This document shows, piece after piece, positions 16,396 through 25,642 of a DNA stretch of 57,896 nt. Every line of letters starts with the position of its first letter. Position 1 is the first letter of the stretch. A program made the translations under genes and the position numbers. Location: NCBI RefSeq assembly GCF_014651055.1, contig NZ_BMWD01000010.1, positions 195,026 to 252,921 of the forward strand, given 5' to 3'. The notes under the pieces were generated by a model. That model did not search any database. It was not told the DNA's origin and saw only the letters and a program-made list of their open reading frames with translations. Source of the DNA: Streptomyces fructofermentans (GTDB lineage Bacteria > Actinomycetota > Actinomycetes > Streptomycetales > Streptomycetaceae).

Positions 16396-18104
16396 CCGGC
16401 CACGACTACGACGTCCTGGTCGTCGGCTCCGGATTCGGCGGCAGCGTCACCGCCCTGCGGCTCACGGAGAAGGGCTACCGCGTAGGAGTGCTCGAAGCCG
16501 GCCGCCGCTTCGCCGACACGGACCTCCCGCGCACCTCCTGGCACATCCGGGACTACGTGTTCGCACCGCGCCTGGGCTGTACGGGCATCCTCCGCATGTC
16601 CCTGCTCGGCGACGTACTGGTTCTCACCGGAGCCGGTGTGGGCGGAGGGTCGCTCGGCTACGCGAACACCCTCTACGAACCACCGGACGCGTTCTACGAG
16701 GGATCGCACTGGGCCGGACTCGCCGACTGGCGCAGGGAACTGGCGCCCTACTTCGCCCAGGCGCGCCGCATGCTCGGAGTCGTCGTCAACCCGGTGTTCA
16801 CCGAGGCCGACCGGCTCCTCAAGGACACGGCACGACGACTCGACTGCGAGGACACCTTTCGGCCGACGCCGGTCGGAGTCCACTTCGGTCCGCCCGGCAC
16901 CACTCCCGGCGAGCGGGTCCCCGACCCGTACTTCGGCGGAGCGGGCCCGGCCCGCAACGCGTGCCTCAACTGCGGTGCCTGTATGACCGGTTGCCGGCAC
17001 AACGCGAAGAACAGCCTTCCCAAGAACTACCTCGGCCTCGCCGAACGGGCCGGGGCGACCGTCCTGGAGCGCCGCACCGTCACCGGCGTCACCCGCAGCG
17101 GCGACGGCTGGGCCGTCACCTCCGTCCGCACCGGCGGAGCCCTGCGCAGACGACGCCGCACCCTGACGGCACAGCACGTCGTCTTCGCCGCCGGGGCCCT
17201 CGGCACCCAGCGCCTGCTGCACACACTGAGGGACAACGGCTCGCTCACCGGCGTCTCGACCCGCCTCGGACGGCTGACCCGTACCAACTCCGAAGCCATC
17301 CTGGGCGTACGCGCCAAGGACCGCGACGCCGACTACACCCGCGGCGTCGCCATCACCTCCTCCATCCACCTGGACGCGACCACCCACGTCGAACCGGTCC
17401 GCTACGGCCGCGGCAGCAACCTCCTCGGACTCCTCGCGGCGATGCTCGTCGACCCGGTGCCCGGCCGGTCCCGCATCCGGGCCGGACTCGCCACGATGGC
17501 CCGCAACGCACGCCACCTGCCCGCACTCCACAATCCCCGCCGCTGGTCCCAGCAGTCCGTCGTGCTGCTCGTCATGCAGAGCGTCGACAACTCCGTGACC
17601 ACCTACCTGCGGCGCACCCGAACGGGCCGCCGCCGCCTCACCAGCCGCCCCGGCGAAGGCACCCCGAACCCCACGTGGATACCCGCCGGACACCGGGCGG
17701 CCCGCACCGCTGCCGCCCACATCGGGGGCCAGGCCTGCGGAACATGGGCCGACCTCCTCGACATCCCGACCACCGGCCACCTGATCGGCGGCTGCACCGT
17801 CGGGGACAGCACGGACACCGGTGTCGTCGATCCGTACCACCGGGTCCACGGGTACCCCGGACTGCACATCATCGACGGCTCGACCATCTCCGCCAACCTC
17901 GGCGTCAACCCCTCGCTCACCATCACCGCACTCGCGGAGCGCGCGACCGCGCTGTGGCCCAACCTGGGGGAGCCCGACACCCGCCCCGAACCCGGCCTGC
18001 CGTACCGGGCCGTCACCCCCGTCCCGCCCCGACGGCCCGCGGTCCCCGCCACCGCGCCCGGCGCCCTTCGGCTGTCCCATGCCACCGGAAAGGACACGGA
18101 ATGA
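16392..18104 (+). CDS. GMC-family oxidoreductase, ChoD/cholesterol-oxidase-like
   Basis: 570 residues. It opens with the FAD-binding YDVLVVGSGFGGSVTALRL and contains a cysteine cluster CLNCGACMTGCRHNAKN near 190-207, a layout shared with mycobacterial ChoD rather than secreted Streptomyces cholesterol oxidase. The C-terminal GMC signature reads HIIDGSTISANLGVNPSLTI. No signal peptide is present, so it is cytoplasmic. It should oxidise an alcohol, possibly a sterol or other terpenoid, passing electrons to FAD. It is translationally coupled to TetR upstream and to the decarboxylase-like gene downstream (ATGA at both junctions). Confidence 0.88.
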   Translation: MTGHDYDVLVVGSGFGGSVTALRLTEKGYRVGVLEAGRRFADTDLPRTSWHIRDYVFAPRLGCTGILRMSLLGDVLVLTGAGVGGGSLGYANTLYEPPDAFYEGSHWAGLADWRRELAPYFAQARRMLGVVVNPVFTEADRLLKDTARRLDCEDTFRPTPVGVHFGPPGTTPGERVPDPYFGGAGPARNACLNCGACMTGCRHNAKNSLPKNYLGLAERAGATVLERRTVTGVTRSGDGWAVTSVRTGGALRRRRRTLTAQHVVFAAGALGTQRLLHTLRDNGSLTGVSTRLGRLTRTNSEAILGVRAKDRDADYTRGVAITSSIHLDATTHVEPVRYGRGSNLLGLLAAMLVDPVPGRSRIRAGLATMARNARHLPALHNPRRWSQQSVVLLVMQSVDNSVTTYLRRTRTGRRRLTSRPGEGTPNPTWIPAGHRAARTAAAHIGGQACGTWADLLDIPTTGHLIGGCTVGDSTDTGVVDPYHRVHGYPGLHIIDGSTISANLGVNPSLTITALAERATALWPNLGEPDTRPEPGLPYRAVTPVPPRRPAVPATAPGALRLSHATGKDTE

Positions 18105-18718
18105 CCCCCACCCCCTACCCGGAGGAACCCTGGCAGCTCGCCGGGCAGATGTACCTCTCCCTGTGGACGCCGCCGCGCGGCGAACTGCCTCCCGTGGCGG
18201 AAGGCACCCGCCCCGTGACCGTCGCGGGCCGCGGACTGGTCGGCGCGGCCTGGGTCGTCTACGAGAACGACAGCGTCCTTCACTACAACGAGCTGCTCCG
18301 GGCGGTGCTCGTACGCGACGGCGCACGGCCCCGCGTCTGCATCACCGAAATCTGGGTCGACAGCGCCGCGTCCATGGCCGGCGGACGAGCCCTGTGGGGC
18401 ATCCCCAAGGAGATGGCCGTCTTCGACGTCGAACGGGCCCAGGAGGCATCCTTCGCGGCGAAGGCACAGGACGGCCCCCTCGCCACCGGCCGGTTCACCG
18501 AACGCCGCCGCCTGCCGGGAACCTGGCCGCTGCGCTACCGGCTGACGCAGACGCTCGACGGCCGACCGAAGACAAGTCCCGTGCGCAGCAGAGGCGTTGT
18601 ACGGCTCGCCCGGGCCCAGTGGACGGTTCCCGAGAACAGCCCCCTCTGCCCGCTCACGCGCCGCTCACCCCTCGTCAGTCTCGCGCTGCGCGACTTCACG
18701 CTCCGCTTCGGAGGCTGA
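18101..18718 (+). CDS. Acetoacetate decarboxylase-like (ADC fold) protein
   Basis: 205 residues of the ADC superfamily: YNELLRAVLVRDG, ITEIWVDSAASMAGGRALWGIPKEMA and a C-terminal beta-rich part. The W-G-I-P-K motif supplies a Lys at the place where true acetoacetate decarboxylases carry the Schiff-base Lys, but many homologues are not decarboxylases. It is coupled to the GMC oxidase by an ATGA overlap, which suggests that it handles a ketone or keto-acid made by that enzyme. The actual reaction is unknown. Confidence 0.8.
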   Translation: MTPTPYPEEPWQLAGQMYLSLWTPPRGELPPVAEGTRPVTVAGRGLVGAAWVVYENDSVLHYNELLRAVLVRDGARPRVCITEIWVDSAASMAGGRALWGIPKEMAVFDVERAQEASFAAKAQDGPLATGRFTERRRLPGTWPLRYRLTQTLDGRPKTSPVRSRGVVRLARAQWTVPENSPLCPLTRRSPLVSLALRDFTLRFGG

Positions 18719-18951
18719 ATTCGGAGGAGCAACGCCTCACCACGCCAGGCCTGTTCGGCCGCGCGTCCGGTCGGCGAACCCGGCCCCGCCCGCCTCGCGT
18801 TCCACGCCCTGCCCGCGCCGAACCTCGCACGCGGTGCCGATCGATCTGCACCACGTGCGAGCCCTCGACCCACACCCCTCGGGAACCGCAGGGCCGCCCC
18901 AGTCGCAAGTGCCCGGAATCACTGTTTCCACCCCACAGAAAAGGTGATCTC

Positions 18952-19884
18952 GTGTTACGCAGACTCATGATGTCGACAGCAGCGACCCTGCTCGCCGTCG
19001 CAGCCTCCCTCACCGCCGCGCACGCCGCCGACTCACGACCGTCGGCGCCCCTCGCGGCCGTCGATCCGTCCGCCCCGGGGGCCCTCGCGGTGGCCTACAC
19101 CGACCTCACGGTCTCCGCGGCCGGCCGGTCGTACAGCGCCCGCGTCTGGTACCCGGGCACCGCGGCCGGAGCCAACGCGCCCGTGGCGCCGGGAGCCCAC
19201 CCGGGCCTCGCCTTCGGGCACGGCTTCTTCCAGGGCATCACCCAGTACGAGACGATCCTCAAGCACTACGCCTCCTGGGGGTTCATCGTCGTCACGCCGA
19301 AGTCTCAGGGCGGCCTGTTCCCCAGCCACTCGGCATTCGCCGACGATCTCAACGCGGGACTCACCTGGCTGACCACGCAGAACGGCACCGCCGGATCGCG
19401 ATTCGCGGGCACCGTCGACACCACGCGTCTCGGACTGTCGGGCCACTCCATGGGCGGCGGCGCGGCACTGCTCGCCGCGAGCCGGAACGCAGCCGTCAAG
19501 AGCGTCTCCACCCTGGCCGCCGCGGAGACGAACCCGTCGGCCGTCGCGGCCTCCGGCACCCTGCGCATCCCCGCCCAGTACGTCGGCGGCAGTGCCGACA
19601 CCGTCGCCGGGGTCGCGGACCATCAGCAGAAGATGTACAACGCCAAGCCGGCACCGACCCAACTGCGCGTCATCACCGGCGGGTTCCACTGCGGATTCGA
19701 GGACAGCTCGGGATTCGGCTGCGACAGCGGAACCATCACCCGCGCCGCGCAGCAGCAGGCGACCCGGGGCATCACCACCTCCTGGTTCCTCCACACCCTC
19801 GGCGGGGACGGCTCCCTCCGCGACCAGGTGTGGGGCGCCGCGGCCCAGAACCTCCCCGGTGTCGTGTACTCCGCCAAGCCGTGA
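18952..19884 (+). CDS. Secreted alpha/beta hydrolase, cutinase/PET-hydrolase-like
   Basis: 310 residues from GTG 18952, about 7 bases after AAAGGTGA. A Sec signal peptide (about 1-26, ending AAHA) precedes the mature enzyme. Nucleophile elbow GHSMGGG, acid in VGGSADTV, and His in GGFHCGFED with a nearby second Cys (FGCDSG) suggesting a disulfide; FGHGFFQGITQYE matches the oxyanion region of the Streptomyces lipase/cutinase group. It likely hydrolyses extracellular esters. Codon 2 is TTA, the rare leucine codon read by the bldA tRNA, which would tie translation to development. The 233 bases upstream hold no clear promoter. Confidence 0.88.
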   Translation: MLRRLMMSTAATLLAVAASLTAAHAADSRPSAPLAAVDPSAPGALAVAYTDLTVSAAGRSYSARVWYPGTAAGANAPVAPGAHPGLAFGHGFFQGITQYETILKHYASWGFIVVTPKSQGGLFPSHSAFADDLNAGLTWLTTQNGTAGSRFAGTVDTTRLGLSGHSMGGGAALLAASRNAAVKSVSTLAAAETNPSAVAASGTLRIPAQYVGGSADTVAGVADHQQKMYNAKPAPTQLRVITGGFHCGFEDSSGFGCDSGTITRAAQQQATRGITTSWFLHTLGGDGSLRDQVWGAAAQNLPGVVYSAKP

Positions 19885-19975
19885 ACCCGGCGACACCGAG
19901 CACGGGCCGGACACACCGTCTCGCGGTGTCGGCCGGAAGCACACCCTGACCCGACCGCCGGTCCGCGTGCTCCAC

Positions 19976-20016
19976 GGGCGGGCGGCCAAGGACGACTCGT
20001 CCTTGGCCGCCCGCCC
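19976..20016. terminator. Perfect 18-bp hairpin terminator
   Basis: GGGCGGGCGGCCAAGGAC (19976-19993) pairs exactly with its complement at 19999-20016 around a 5-base loop. It lies in the 319-base gap 19885-20203 between the secreted hydrolase and the convergent AfsA homologue and is the strongest stem in the window. The rest of that gap shows no gene. Confidence 0.85.
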
Positions 20017-20203
20017 ACGCCGGTTCCGCAGCTCCGCGACGGCTCGACCCGGCGACGGTTTCGACCGGGCGGCGACCCAGCCAGGGCTTCGCCCCTCAGG
20101 CGACCCACCGGACGCCGGACGGGTACGGCGGCCCGCCACGCCTGCCGTCCACCACGCCGCGCCGGGGCACGCGCCTTCCTGCCCGCGTACGCCTGCCCGC
20201 ACA

Positions 20204-21109
20204 TCACGGCAGCGGCACGGTGACCGACCCGGACGCGACGGGCCGCCCCTCCGCCAGCACCACGAAGCGGGCTCCGCCCGGTTCGGCGTCGACCTCCAGC
20301 GCCGCGCCGCTGAGCGGCACGGGCGCCCCCAGTTGGACGCTCAGACCCATCACCGAGGAGGCCGTTCCCCCGTGGCGCAGCAGTGCCGCCTGGCGACCGG
20401 CCTCGGCCACCGCGAGCACCGGCAGGCAGCGCGGCCGACCGGCCAGGAAGAAGGGATGACCGGGGTCGCGCGGAAGGATCACCAGCCTGCCCTGAGCCGC
20501 CCGTGCCAGCATGACGTCCGGCTCGGCCGCGGCACCCACGGCGGCCGCGGCCGGATGCAGCAGGCCGGGCGGACGGGGGAGTCCCGCGGTCCGATCGCCG
20601 TCGATGGTCCGTACCTCGGCGAAGAGCAGGGCGCATGTGCCGAACACCTGTCCGGCGTACAGGTACTCGGCCGTCACTCTGAAGGAGACCAGTTCGCCCG
20701 CCCGTACCTCCATGTCGCTCACCGTGACCCGCGCCGGCACGTCCGTCGCGGCGCCGCGCTCCACCGGCCGTGAGCCGGGGTCCAGCCCCAGACGGACACC
20801 GACGGGCTCACAGCCGCGGGCGGTCGGCGGCATCCGCCGGCCACGCAGCGCGGCGGCGATCTGGCGGGTGGACTCGGCCATGATCAAAGGATGGTGCGTG
20901 ACCGCGAGATCCCGTTCGTTGAGCGGGTGCAGCCGCGGCCACTGGCAGTCGGCCTCGAAACTGCGGTTCCCGAGGCGCCGCAAGGACAGGACGAGCATCC
21001 CGGCCAGTGAGTCGAGACCCAGGCCGCGCCAGCTCAGCGGGTCTTCCGCCGTCCGGGTGACATCCGGCGGCGCGCTCTTCCGGATCTCGAAGGTTGCCGT
21101 GCCCGTCAT
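20204..21109 (-). CDS. AfsA-family butyrolactone-biosynthesis-like protein
   Basis: 301 residues; ATG 21109 has AGGAGG 7 bases upstream. Two copies of the A-factor hotdog motif are visible: LAVTHHPLIMAESTRQIAAAL in the N-terminal half (about 69-89) and DPGHPFFLAGRPRCLPVLAV, then EAGRQAALL, in the C-terminal half. AfsA joins a beta-ketoacyl chain to dihydroxyacetone phosphate to start gamma-butyrolactone signal synthesis. The usual partner, a TetR-type receptor of the ArpA/ScbR class, is not next to it, and the nearest TetR gene lies 4.5 kb away in an unrelated operon. It may therefore be an orphan signal synthase or a paralogue with another role. Confidence 0.8.
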   Translation of the reverse strand: MTGTATFEIRKSAPPDVTRTAEDPLSWRGLGLDSLAGMLVLSLRRLGNRSFEADCQWPRLHPLNERDLAVTHHPLIMAESTRQIAAALRGRRMPPTARGCEPVGVRLGLDPGSRPVERGAATDVPARVTVSDMEVRAGELVSFRVTAEYLYAGQVFGTCALLFAEVRTIDGDRTAGLPRPPGLLHPAAAAVGAAAEPDVMLARAAQGRLVILPRDPGHPFFLAGRPRCLPVLAVAEAGRQAALLRHGGTASSVMGLSVQLGAPVPLSGAALEVDAEPGGARFVVLAEGRPVASGSVTVPLP

Positions 21110-21292
21110 GTGCGCCTCCTGGAGGACCGCGCTCCACGGCTCCCCTGCCGCGTACGGCCCCGTTCATGCCCGTACCGCCAAACGGAACGTCTCCGTCCGT
21201 ACTCACGCGACTTGTTCGTGCCGGGCCGTCCCCACGGATGCACATGCCGCTCCGGACGGGACGGCGGGGCCGGCCCCGCACGTCGGGAAGGG

Positions 21293-22111
21293 TCAGCCGG
21301 TCAGCCCGTAGATGCTCTTGCCGGTCAGCAGCAGGCCGACGAGCAGACAGCCGAGCACGATGGCCTGCTGCGCATGGGCCTCCATCCAGCCGCGCAGCGC
21401 CAGCAGCCGCGCCTGGGCCCGTGCCGGTCTGAGGACCACGTACAGCTCGGCGGCCAGCAGGCTCGCGGTGGCCAGCAGGCAGAAGCCGAACAGCACGAGC
21501 CAGGTCGAGGTGTGCGAGGTGTTCGCCTCGACCACGGTGACCGCGCCCGCGGCCACCAGGCCCCAGGGCTGGAGGAAGACGGCGACGCCGGCCGCCGGCC
21601 AGATGGCGCCGCGGTCCAGCATGGCCCCGAGCGACGGCCTCGACCTCTTCCTACGCGGCGGGTCCTGGGCAGATCCGGGGGATGGTGCGGAGTCGTCCCG
21701 CCCGGTCGTCCCGGCCGTCCCGGCCGGCTCGGGCGACCGGGACACGACGGACGGGTCGGACGCCGTCGGGCTCCTCGGGCGGTCCGCGGCTGTCCCGCTC
21801 GGCGTCCGCTCCCCGTCGCGGCGCTGCCGTCGGCGACGGTGCCGGTGTGCGCCGTAGACGACCAGCAGCACGCCGATGACGAGTTTGGCGACGAGGACGC
21901 CGGTGGAGGGAGGCGACTTGGGCGCGGGCGGCTGCCCGCCGGTCACCGCCAGGACGATGGCGATCACCCCGACGAAGCACGCCAGCCAGCCCAGGATGAA
22001 GACGAGCCCCTTCCACACCCCCCTGGCCGACGACACGAGCAGCACGAAGGCCATGAGGGGCAGTGGGTCCAGGGTGATGGCAAGAGCGATGAGCAGGAGG
22101 TCGAAGACCAT
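21293..22111 (-). CDS. GAP-family (Sap-like) membrane protein
   Basis: 272 residues from ATG 22111. Hydrophobic helices (LLLIALAITLDPLPLMAFVL, VFILGWLACFVGVIAIVLAV, LVAKLVIGVLLVVYG), a basic and Ser/Pro-rich cytoplasmic loop of ~70 residues, then three further helices. This matches the sulfolipid-1-addressing/GAP family, distantly related to LysE-type exporters. Transport of a lipid or small solute is plausible but unproven. It is divergent from the YihY/BrkB gene and upstream of the AfsA homologue on the same strand, 183 bases apart. Confidence 0.78.
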   Translation of the reverse strand: MVFDLLLIALAITLDPLPLMAFVLLVSSARGVWKGLVFILGWLACFVGVIAIVLAVTGGQPPAPKSPPSTGVLVAKLVIGVLLVVYGAHRHRRRRQRRDGERTPSGTAADRPRSPTASDPSVVSRSPEPAGTAGTTGRDDSAPSPGSAQDPPRRKRSRPSLGAMLDRGAIWPAAGVAVFLQPWGLVAAGAVTVVEANTSHTSTWLVLFGFCLLATASLLAAELYVVLRPARAQARLLALRGWMEAHAQQAIVLGCLLVGLLLTGKSIYGLTG

Positions 22112-22366
22112 GGAGCCATCCCATCGTGCACGGAACAGTTCGAGCCTATGCAGGGCGTCGGGCCACCGCACCTCTGGACGGCCGGACCGCCGCCGTACCG
22201 CTCCTGCCGGCGGATTCGTACATGACAGCCCGTACGACGTGCCGTGCCCGGTGCCGTCGCGCACCCTGGTCCTGGGAAGGAGCTGAGCCATGACGACCTC
22301 CGCGCGGCTGCCGCCGGCACCCGGGATCCGCGGGCTCCGCCAGGGCGCGGCCCGTAGCGGCGCCTG

Positions 22367-23353
22367 ATGCCGCCCCCGCACCTCGGCAAGGACCGGGAGG
22401 AGCCGCGCGGCGGGCCCGCCGGCCCCGGCCGTCCGAGGGCCGCTTCGCGTCGCCGGACCACCTCGGTGCTGCACGCGTCGTGGTGGCGCCGTCGGACGGG
22501 AGAGGTCACCGCGCGGGCCCGCGCGCTGCACGCCCGCGTGGAGACCAGGCTGCCCGTCATCACACGCCTGGTGGACCGCATGGTGTCGGTCAACATCTTC
22601 GACTCCGCGACCCGCCTCGCGGCACAGTGCTTCCTGACCGCGATCCCGCTGCTCTTCGTGGTGAGTGCCTACGCGCCGAAGCCGGTGCAGGAGCAGCTCG
22701 TCTCGTCGCTGAGCGCGGTCTTCGGACTGACCGGGGCGGCGAAGCAGCAGCTGGACAAGGTGTTCAGCTCGCCGGACAGCGACCTGCGGCAGGCCATCGG
22801 CGTGGTCGGCGGGCTGATGGTCCTCCTGTCTGCGACCGCGGTCAGCCGCGCCATGCAGAGACTGTGCAAGCGGGCGTGGGCGATACCCCGGTCGGGGACG
22901 CGGGTCGCCGCCTGGCGGTGGCTCGCGTGGATCGTCCTGTGGGTTCTCGCACTGATGGTGCAGGGCCCGCTGCGCGACGGGTTCGGCCTGGGAGCCTGGC
23001 TGGGCATTCCCATCACGGTGATCACGCAGACGGCCCTGTGGTGGTGGACGCAGCACCTCCTGCTGGGCGGTCTGGTCGGGTGGGGGCCCCTCCTGCCGGG
23101 GTCGGTCATCACGGGGGTCGCCGTGACGGGCCTCTCGCTGGTCGCGCACTTCTACATGCCCCGCGCACTGAACCGGACCCTCGCCGAGTACGGCTCCGCG
23201 GGTTCGGTCTTCGTCCTGCTCTCCTGGCTCATCGTGGTGTGCGTGGCCGTCGCCATCAGCATCAGCACGGGTGCGGTGCTGGCCAGGGAGCCCTTCCTCG
23301 CGCACCGCCTCGGCCCGCCGGACTTCCCGCCCGGGGACGTCCGGCGTACGTGA
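22367..23353 (+). CDS. YihY/virulence factor BrkB family membrane protein
   Basis: 328 residues with a basic N-terminal tail of ~75 residues and about six membrane helices. Family features: VNIFDSATRLAAQCFLTAIPLLFVVSAYAP, WLAWIVLWVLALMVQGPLR, HFYMPRALNRTLAEYGSAGSVFVLLSWLIVV. The family was once misnamed ribonuclease BN; its true role, perhaps lipid or envelope-related transport, is unresolved. It is separated by 43 bases from the next gene on the same strand. Confidence 0.85.
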   Translation: MPPPHLGKDREEPRGGPAGPGRPRAASRRRTTSVLHASWWRRRTGEVTARARALHARVETRLPVITRLVDRMVSVNIFDSATRLAAQCFLTAIPLLFVVSAYAPKPVQEQLVSSLSAVFGLTGAAKQQLDKVFSSPDSDLRQAIGVVGGLMVLLSATAVSRAMQRLCKRAWAIPRSGTRVAAWRWLAWIVLWVLALMVQGPLRDGFGLGAWLGIPITVITQTALWWWTQHLLLGGLVGWGPLLPGSVITGVAVTGLSLVAHFYMPRALNRTLAEYGSAGSVFVLLSWLIVVCVAVAISISTGAVLAREPFLAHRLGPPDFPPGDVRRT

Positions 23354-23396
23354 TTCCCGGTGCGGGCCACCCTGCGGCGGGCGCGATACTTCCGGC

Positions 23397-23903
23397 GTGC
23401 TGCTGACATGGATTGCCGAGATCGCGGACGAACCACTGGTGCTGGAACCGGCCGACCGGCAGGTGGAGTGCGAGACGAACACCTGGAGGCTGGGCGCGGG
23501 ACCGGACGACCGGGGATCCCTGTCCGTGCCCCAGGTGGTGGCCGCCCTCGAACGGACCGCGACGGCACTGCGGGACCGCATCCGCGACCTGGAGTACTCC
23601 GGAGACGCGACGTTCTACGTGTGGCACGACGTGCAGGCCGGCGCGCTGTGCTGCTCGACCGGGTCCGTCCCGCCGGACGACCTGCCGTTCGGCGGTGAGT
23701 ACGTGCCCTCCGGCGATCCCGGTCCAGTCGTCGAGGGATTCCTGGCCGACGACGAACCGGGTGTCGTCGGATGGGCCGGCCTGGAGCCGTGCGGCGAGGA
23801 GCCGGAGCGGACCGGGGAGGATCCCGGGCCCGCCCCCTTCCAGGTCTGGGTGACCGATGTCGGAACGCTCGGGTCGTACCGCGAGGCCGGCGATCACCGG
23901 TAG
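23397..23903 (+). CDS. Protein of unknown function
   Basis: 168 residues from GTG 23397 (VLLTWIAEIADEPLVLEPAD), chosen because the longer frame would run inside the BrkB gene. It is acidic, soluble, with a Trp-rich strand (TFYVWHDVQAGALCCSTGSV) and a C-terminal strand PFQVWVTDVGTLGSY. I do not recognise the family. The codon bias is that of a real gene (high third-position GC), and it is closely packed between two other forward genes. Confidence 0.65.
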   Translation: MLLTWIAEIADEPLVLEPADRQVECETNTWRLGAGPDDRGSLSVPQVVAALERTATALRDRIRDLEYSGDATFYVWHDVQAGALCCSTGSVPPDDLPFGGEYVPSGDPGPVVEGFLADDEPGVVGWAGLEPCGEEPERTGEDPGPAPFQVWVTDVGTLGSYREAGDHR

Positions 23904-24037
23904 GCCACGCGCCACGGCATGCCAGGGCGGGTACCGAGTGCCGCTCAGCCCTTCTGCCGCTCTGCCCCGGGGCGCCGCTGAACCCCGGCTGCGCGACCCG
24001 GCGGCACGAGCAGGGCCGCAGCCCCGATACTTCTCCG

Positions 24038-24778
24038 ATGACCGACACGAAGCATCGCCTCACCCTCCAGGTTGTCGTACCCGAGGCTGCGCTGAGGGGC
24101 GACGGCGTGGAGTTGCGGCCGCTGGTCGACGGTCGGGACATCCTGGCCGTCGCGTTCACCGACGGGCCGGGCGAGGACCCCAAGTACCTCCTGCCGCCGG
24201 GCGGTCCGCTCATCGCCGGTGCCGAGCCGCACGAGGTGAGGTTGGCCGAGGCGAGCTGTGTGGAGGCCTGCTGTGGTGCTCTCTACGTGACTCTCCGGCG
24301 CGACGGCGACGACGTCGTCTGGAGCGACTGGCGCAACCCCGACCGGGACGGGGTCGATCTGCCCGAGTTCCGGTTCGACGCCGGGGAGTATCGGGCGGAG
24401 GTCGAGCGGGCGGTCGCCGACCGCGGTTGGGAATGGCCCGCGCGTACCGTCGCCCGGTTGTTGGAGCAGAGCCTCGTGGAGCATGCCGAATGGCTCGCTC
24501 AGTGGGAGTGCGAACTCGACATGGTGGAAGCCCTCGTGTGGGAACCCGACCGGATCGGTCTCTTCCTCTTCCATCCGAGCCGCTCGGTCACGCGCGGCCG
24601 AGACCCCTGGCTGCAGTTCCGGTTGGAACTCGATGTCTCCGAGGACGACCCGGCGGCCCAGGCCGCGAGGTTCGCCGCCGAGCTGGCGGCGGACGACCCG
24701 CGAATGATCGCCGAAGTCTGCGGCGGGTCGGCGCAGTTCGCGAGGGAACTCGGATACCGGTGGCCGCAGCGGCCCTGA
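24038..24778 (+). CDS. Protein of unknown function
   Basis: 246 residues from ATG 24038. Acidic and soluble with no membrane segment. The first half is beta-rich (LTLQVVVPEAALRG, ILAVAFTDGPGEDPKYLLPPGGPL, VWSDWRNPD), the second helical (EYRAEVERAVADRGWEWPARTVARLL, WLAQWECELDMVEALVWEPDRIGLFLFHP). I know no named domain of this type, though the arrangement resembles other free-standing conserved Streptomyces proteins. It ends 214 bases before a convergent MarR gene; that gap shows no feature. Confidence 0.7.
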   Translation: MTDTKHRLTLQVVVPEAALRGDGVELRPLVDGRDILAVAFTDGPGEDPKYLLPPGGPLIAGAEPHEVRLAEASCVEACCGALYVTLRRDGDDVVWSDWRNPDRDGVDLPEFRFDAGEYRAEVERAVADRGWEWPARTVARLLEQSLVEHAEWLAQWECELDMVEALVWEPDRIGLFLFHPSRSVTRGRDPWLQFRLELDVSEDDPAAQAARFAAELAADDPRMIAEVCGGSAQFARELGYRWPQRP

Positions 24779-24992
24779 GTCCCTGACGTCCGGAGCGTCT
24801 CGCCGCTGTGCCCCGAGCGGGGGCCATCACACCCGCGAGGATCGGCACGGCGGCTGCGGCGGCCTCGCCCGGACGAGTGGCCCGTACGGCTCAGGCTTCG
24901 GACCTGGTCCGCAGCGCGAGTTCCCACGTGGCACTCGGCTTGTCGAGGATCCGCAGCATCGCGGCCGGAGTCCGCGCGGCTGGGGCGCTGCC

Positions 24993-25466
24993 TCAGCCTG
25001 CGGCCGGCCCGGTGTTCGCGCGCTCGGTGACCAGTGCCAGTACGCGGCCCGCCACCGCGAGGTCCTCGACCGGAATCCCGGCGTACAGCCGGGCCGAGAT
25101 CCGGGCGCCCTCCGCGGAGGTGTTCTCGTGCAGTTCGCGTCCCGTGTCCGTGAGTCGCACCCGGGACGCGTGCGAGGGGTCCCCCTCCAGCAGCTTCGCG
25201 GCCGTCAGCTCCCCGATCACGCCGTCCACGACCGACGCGTCGATCTTCAGTGACCCGGTGACCTCTCCGACGAGTTCGTCACGGCCGACGGAGCCGCCCG
25301 CCGCCACTACGGCCCGGAGTGTGACGCTCTGGTGGAACGTGGCCCCGTGCCGGGCCAGGACGTCCTCCAGGAGGGCGCGACCGGCGTGGTGCGCCAACGC
25401 GATGAGGCGTGGGTTGACCAGGGGTGACGGGTCCGTCGTGGACGGCGTCGGTGCGGTGGTGGTCAT
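24993..25466 (-). CDS. MarR-family-like transcriptional regulator
   Basis: 157 residues from ATG 25466. A winged-helix pattern is visible: ATFHQSVTLRAVVAAGGSV, DELVGEVTGSLKIDASVVDGVIGELTAAKLLEGDP, and a wing SRVRLTDTGRELHE. The C-terminal helix gives the dimer interface. The recognition helix is degenerate compared with classic MarR. A perfect palindrome lies about 180 bases upstream and may be its own operator. The gene-free region upstream (25467-25744) separates it from the CYTH/CHAD gene on the same strand. Confidence 0.72.
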   Translation of the reverse strand: MTTTAPTPSTTDPSPLVNPRLIALAHHAGRALLEDVLARHGATFHQSVTLRAVVAAGGSVGRDELVGEVTGSLKIDASVVDGVIGELTAAKLLEGDPSHASRVRLTDTGRELHENTSAEGARISARLYAGIPVEDLAVAGRVLALVTERANTGPAAG

Positions 25467-25642
25467 GACGGCTCCGTGTTCGTCTCGGTGTGCGGGTCGC
25501 AAGCTGGGTCGGGAGTTGTGCAGTCGGCGGCGATGGCGGCTCGGGGCGCGGACGCCCTGCGGATGATCGCCCGCCCTCCGATCCGGCAGGCGCTCCGGAA
25601 GCCGGGCCATGACGCGCGGGTGCCTGGCTCACGAGAGATACA

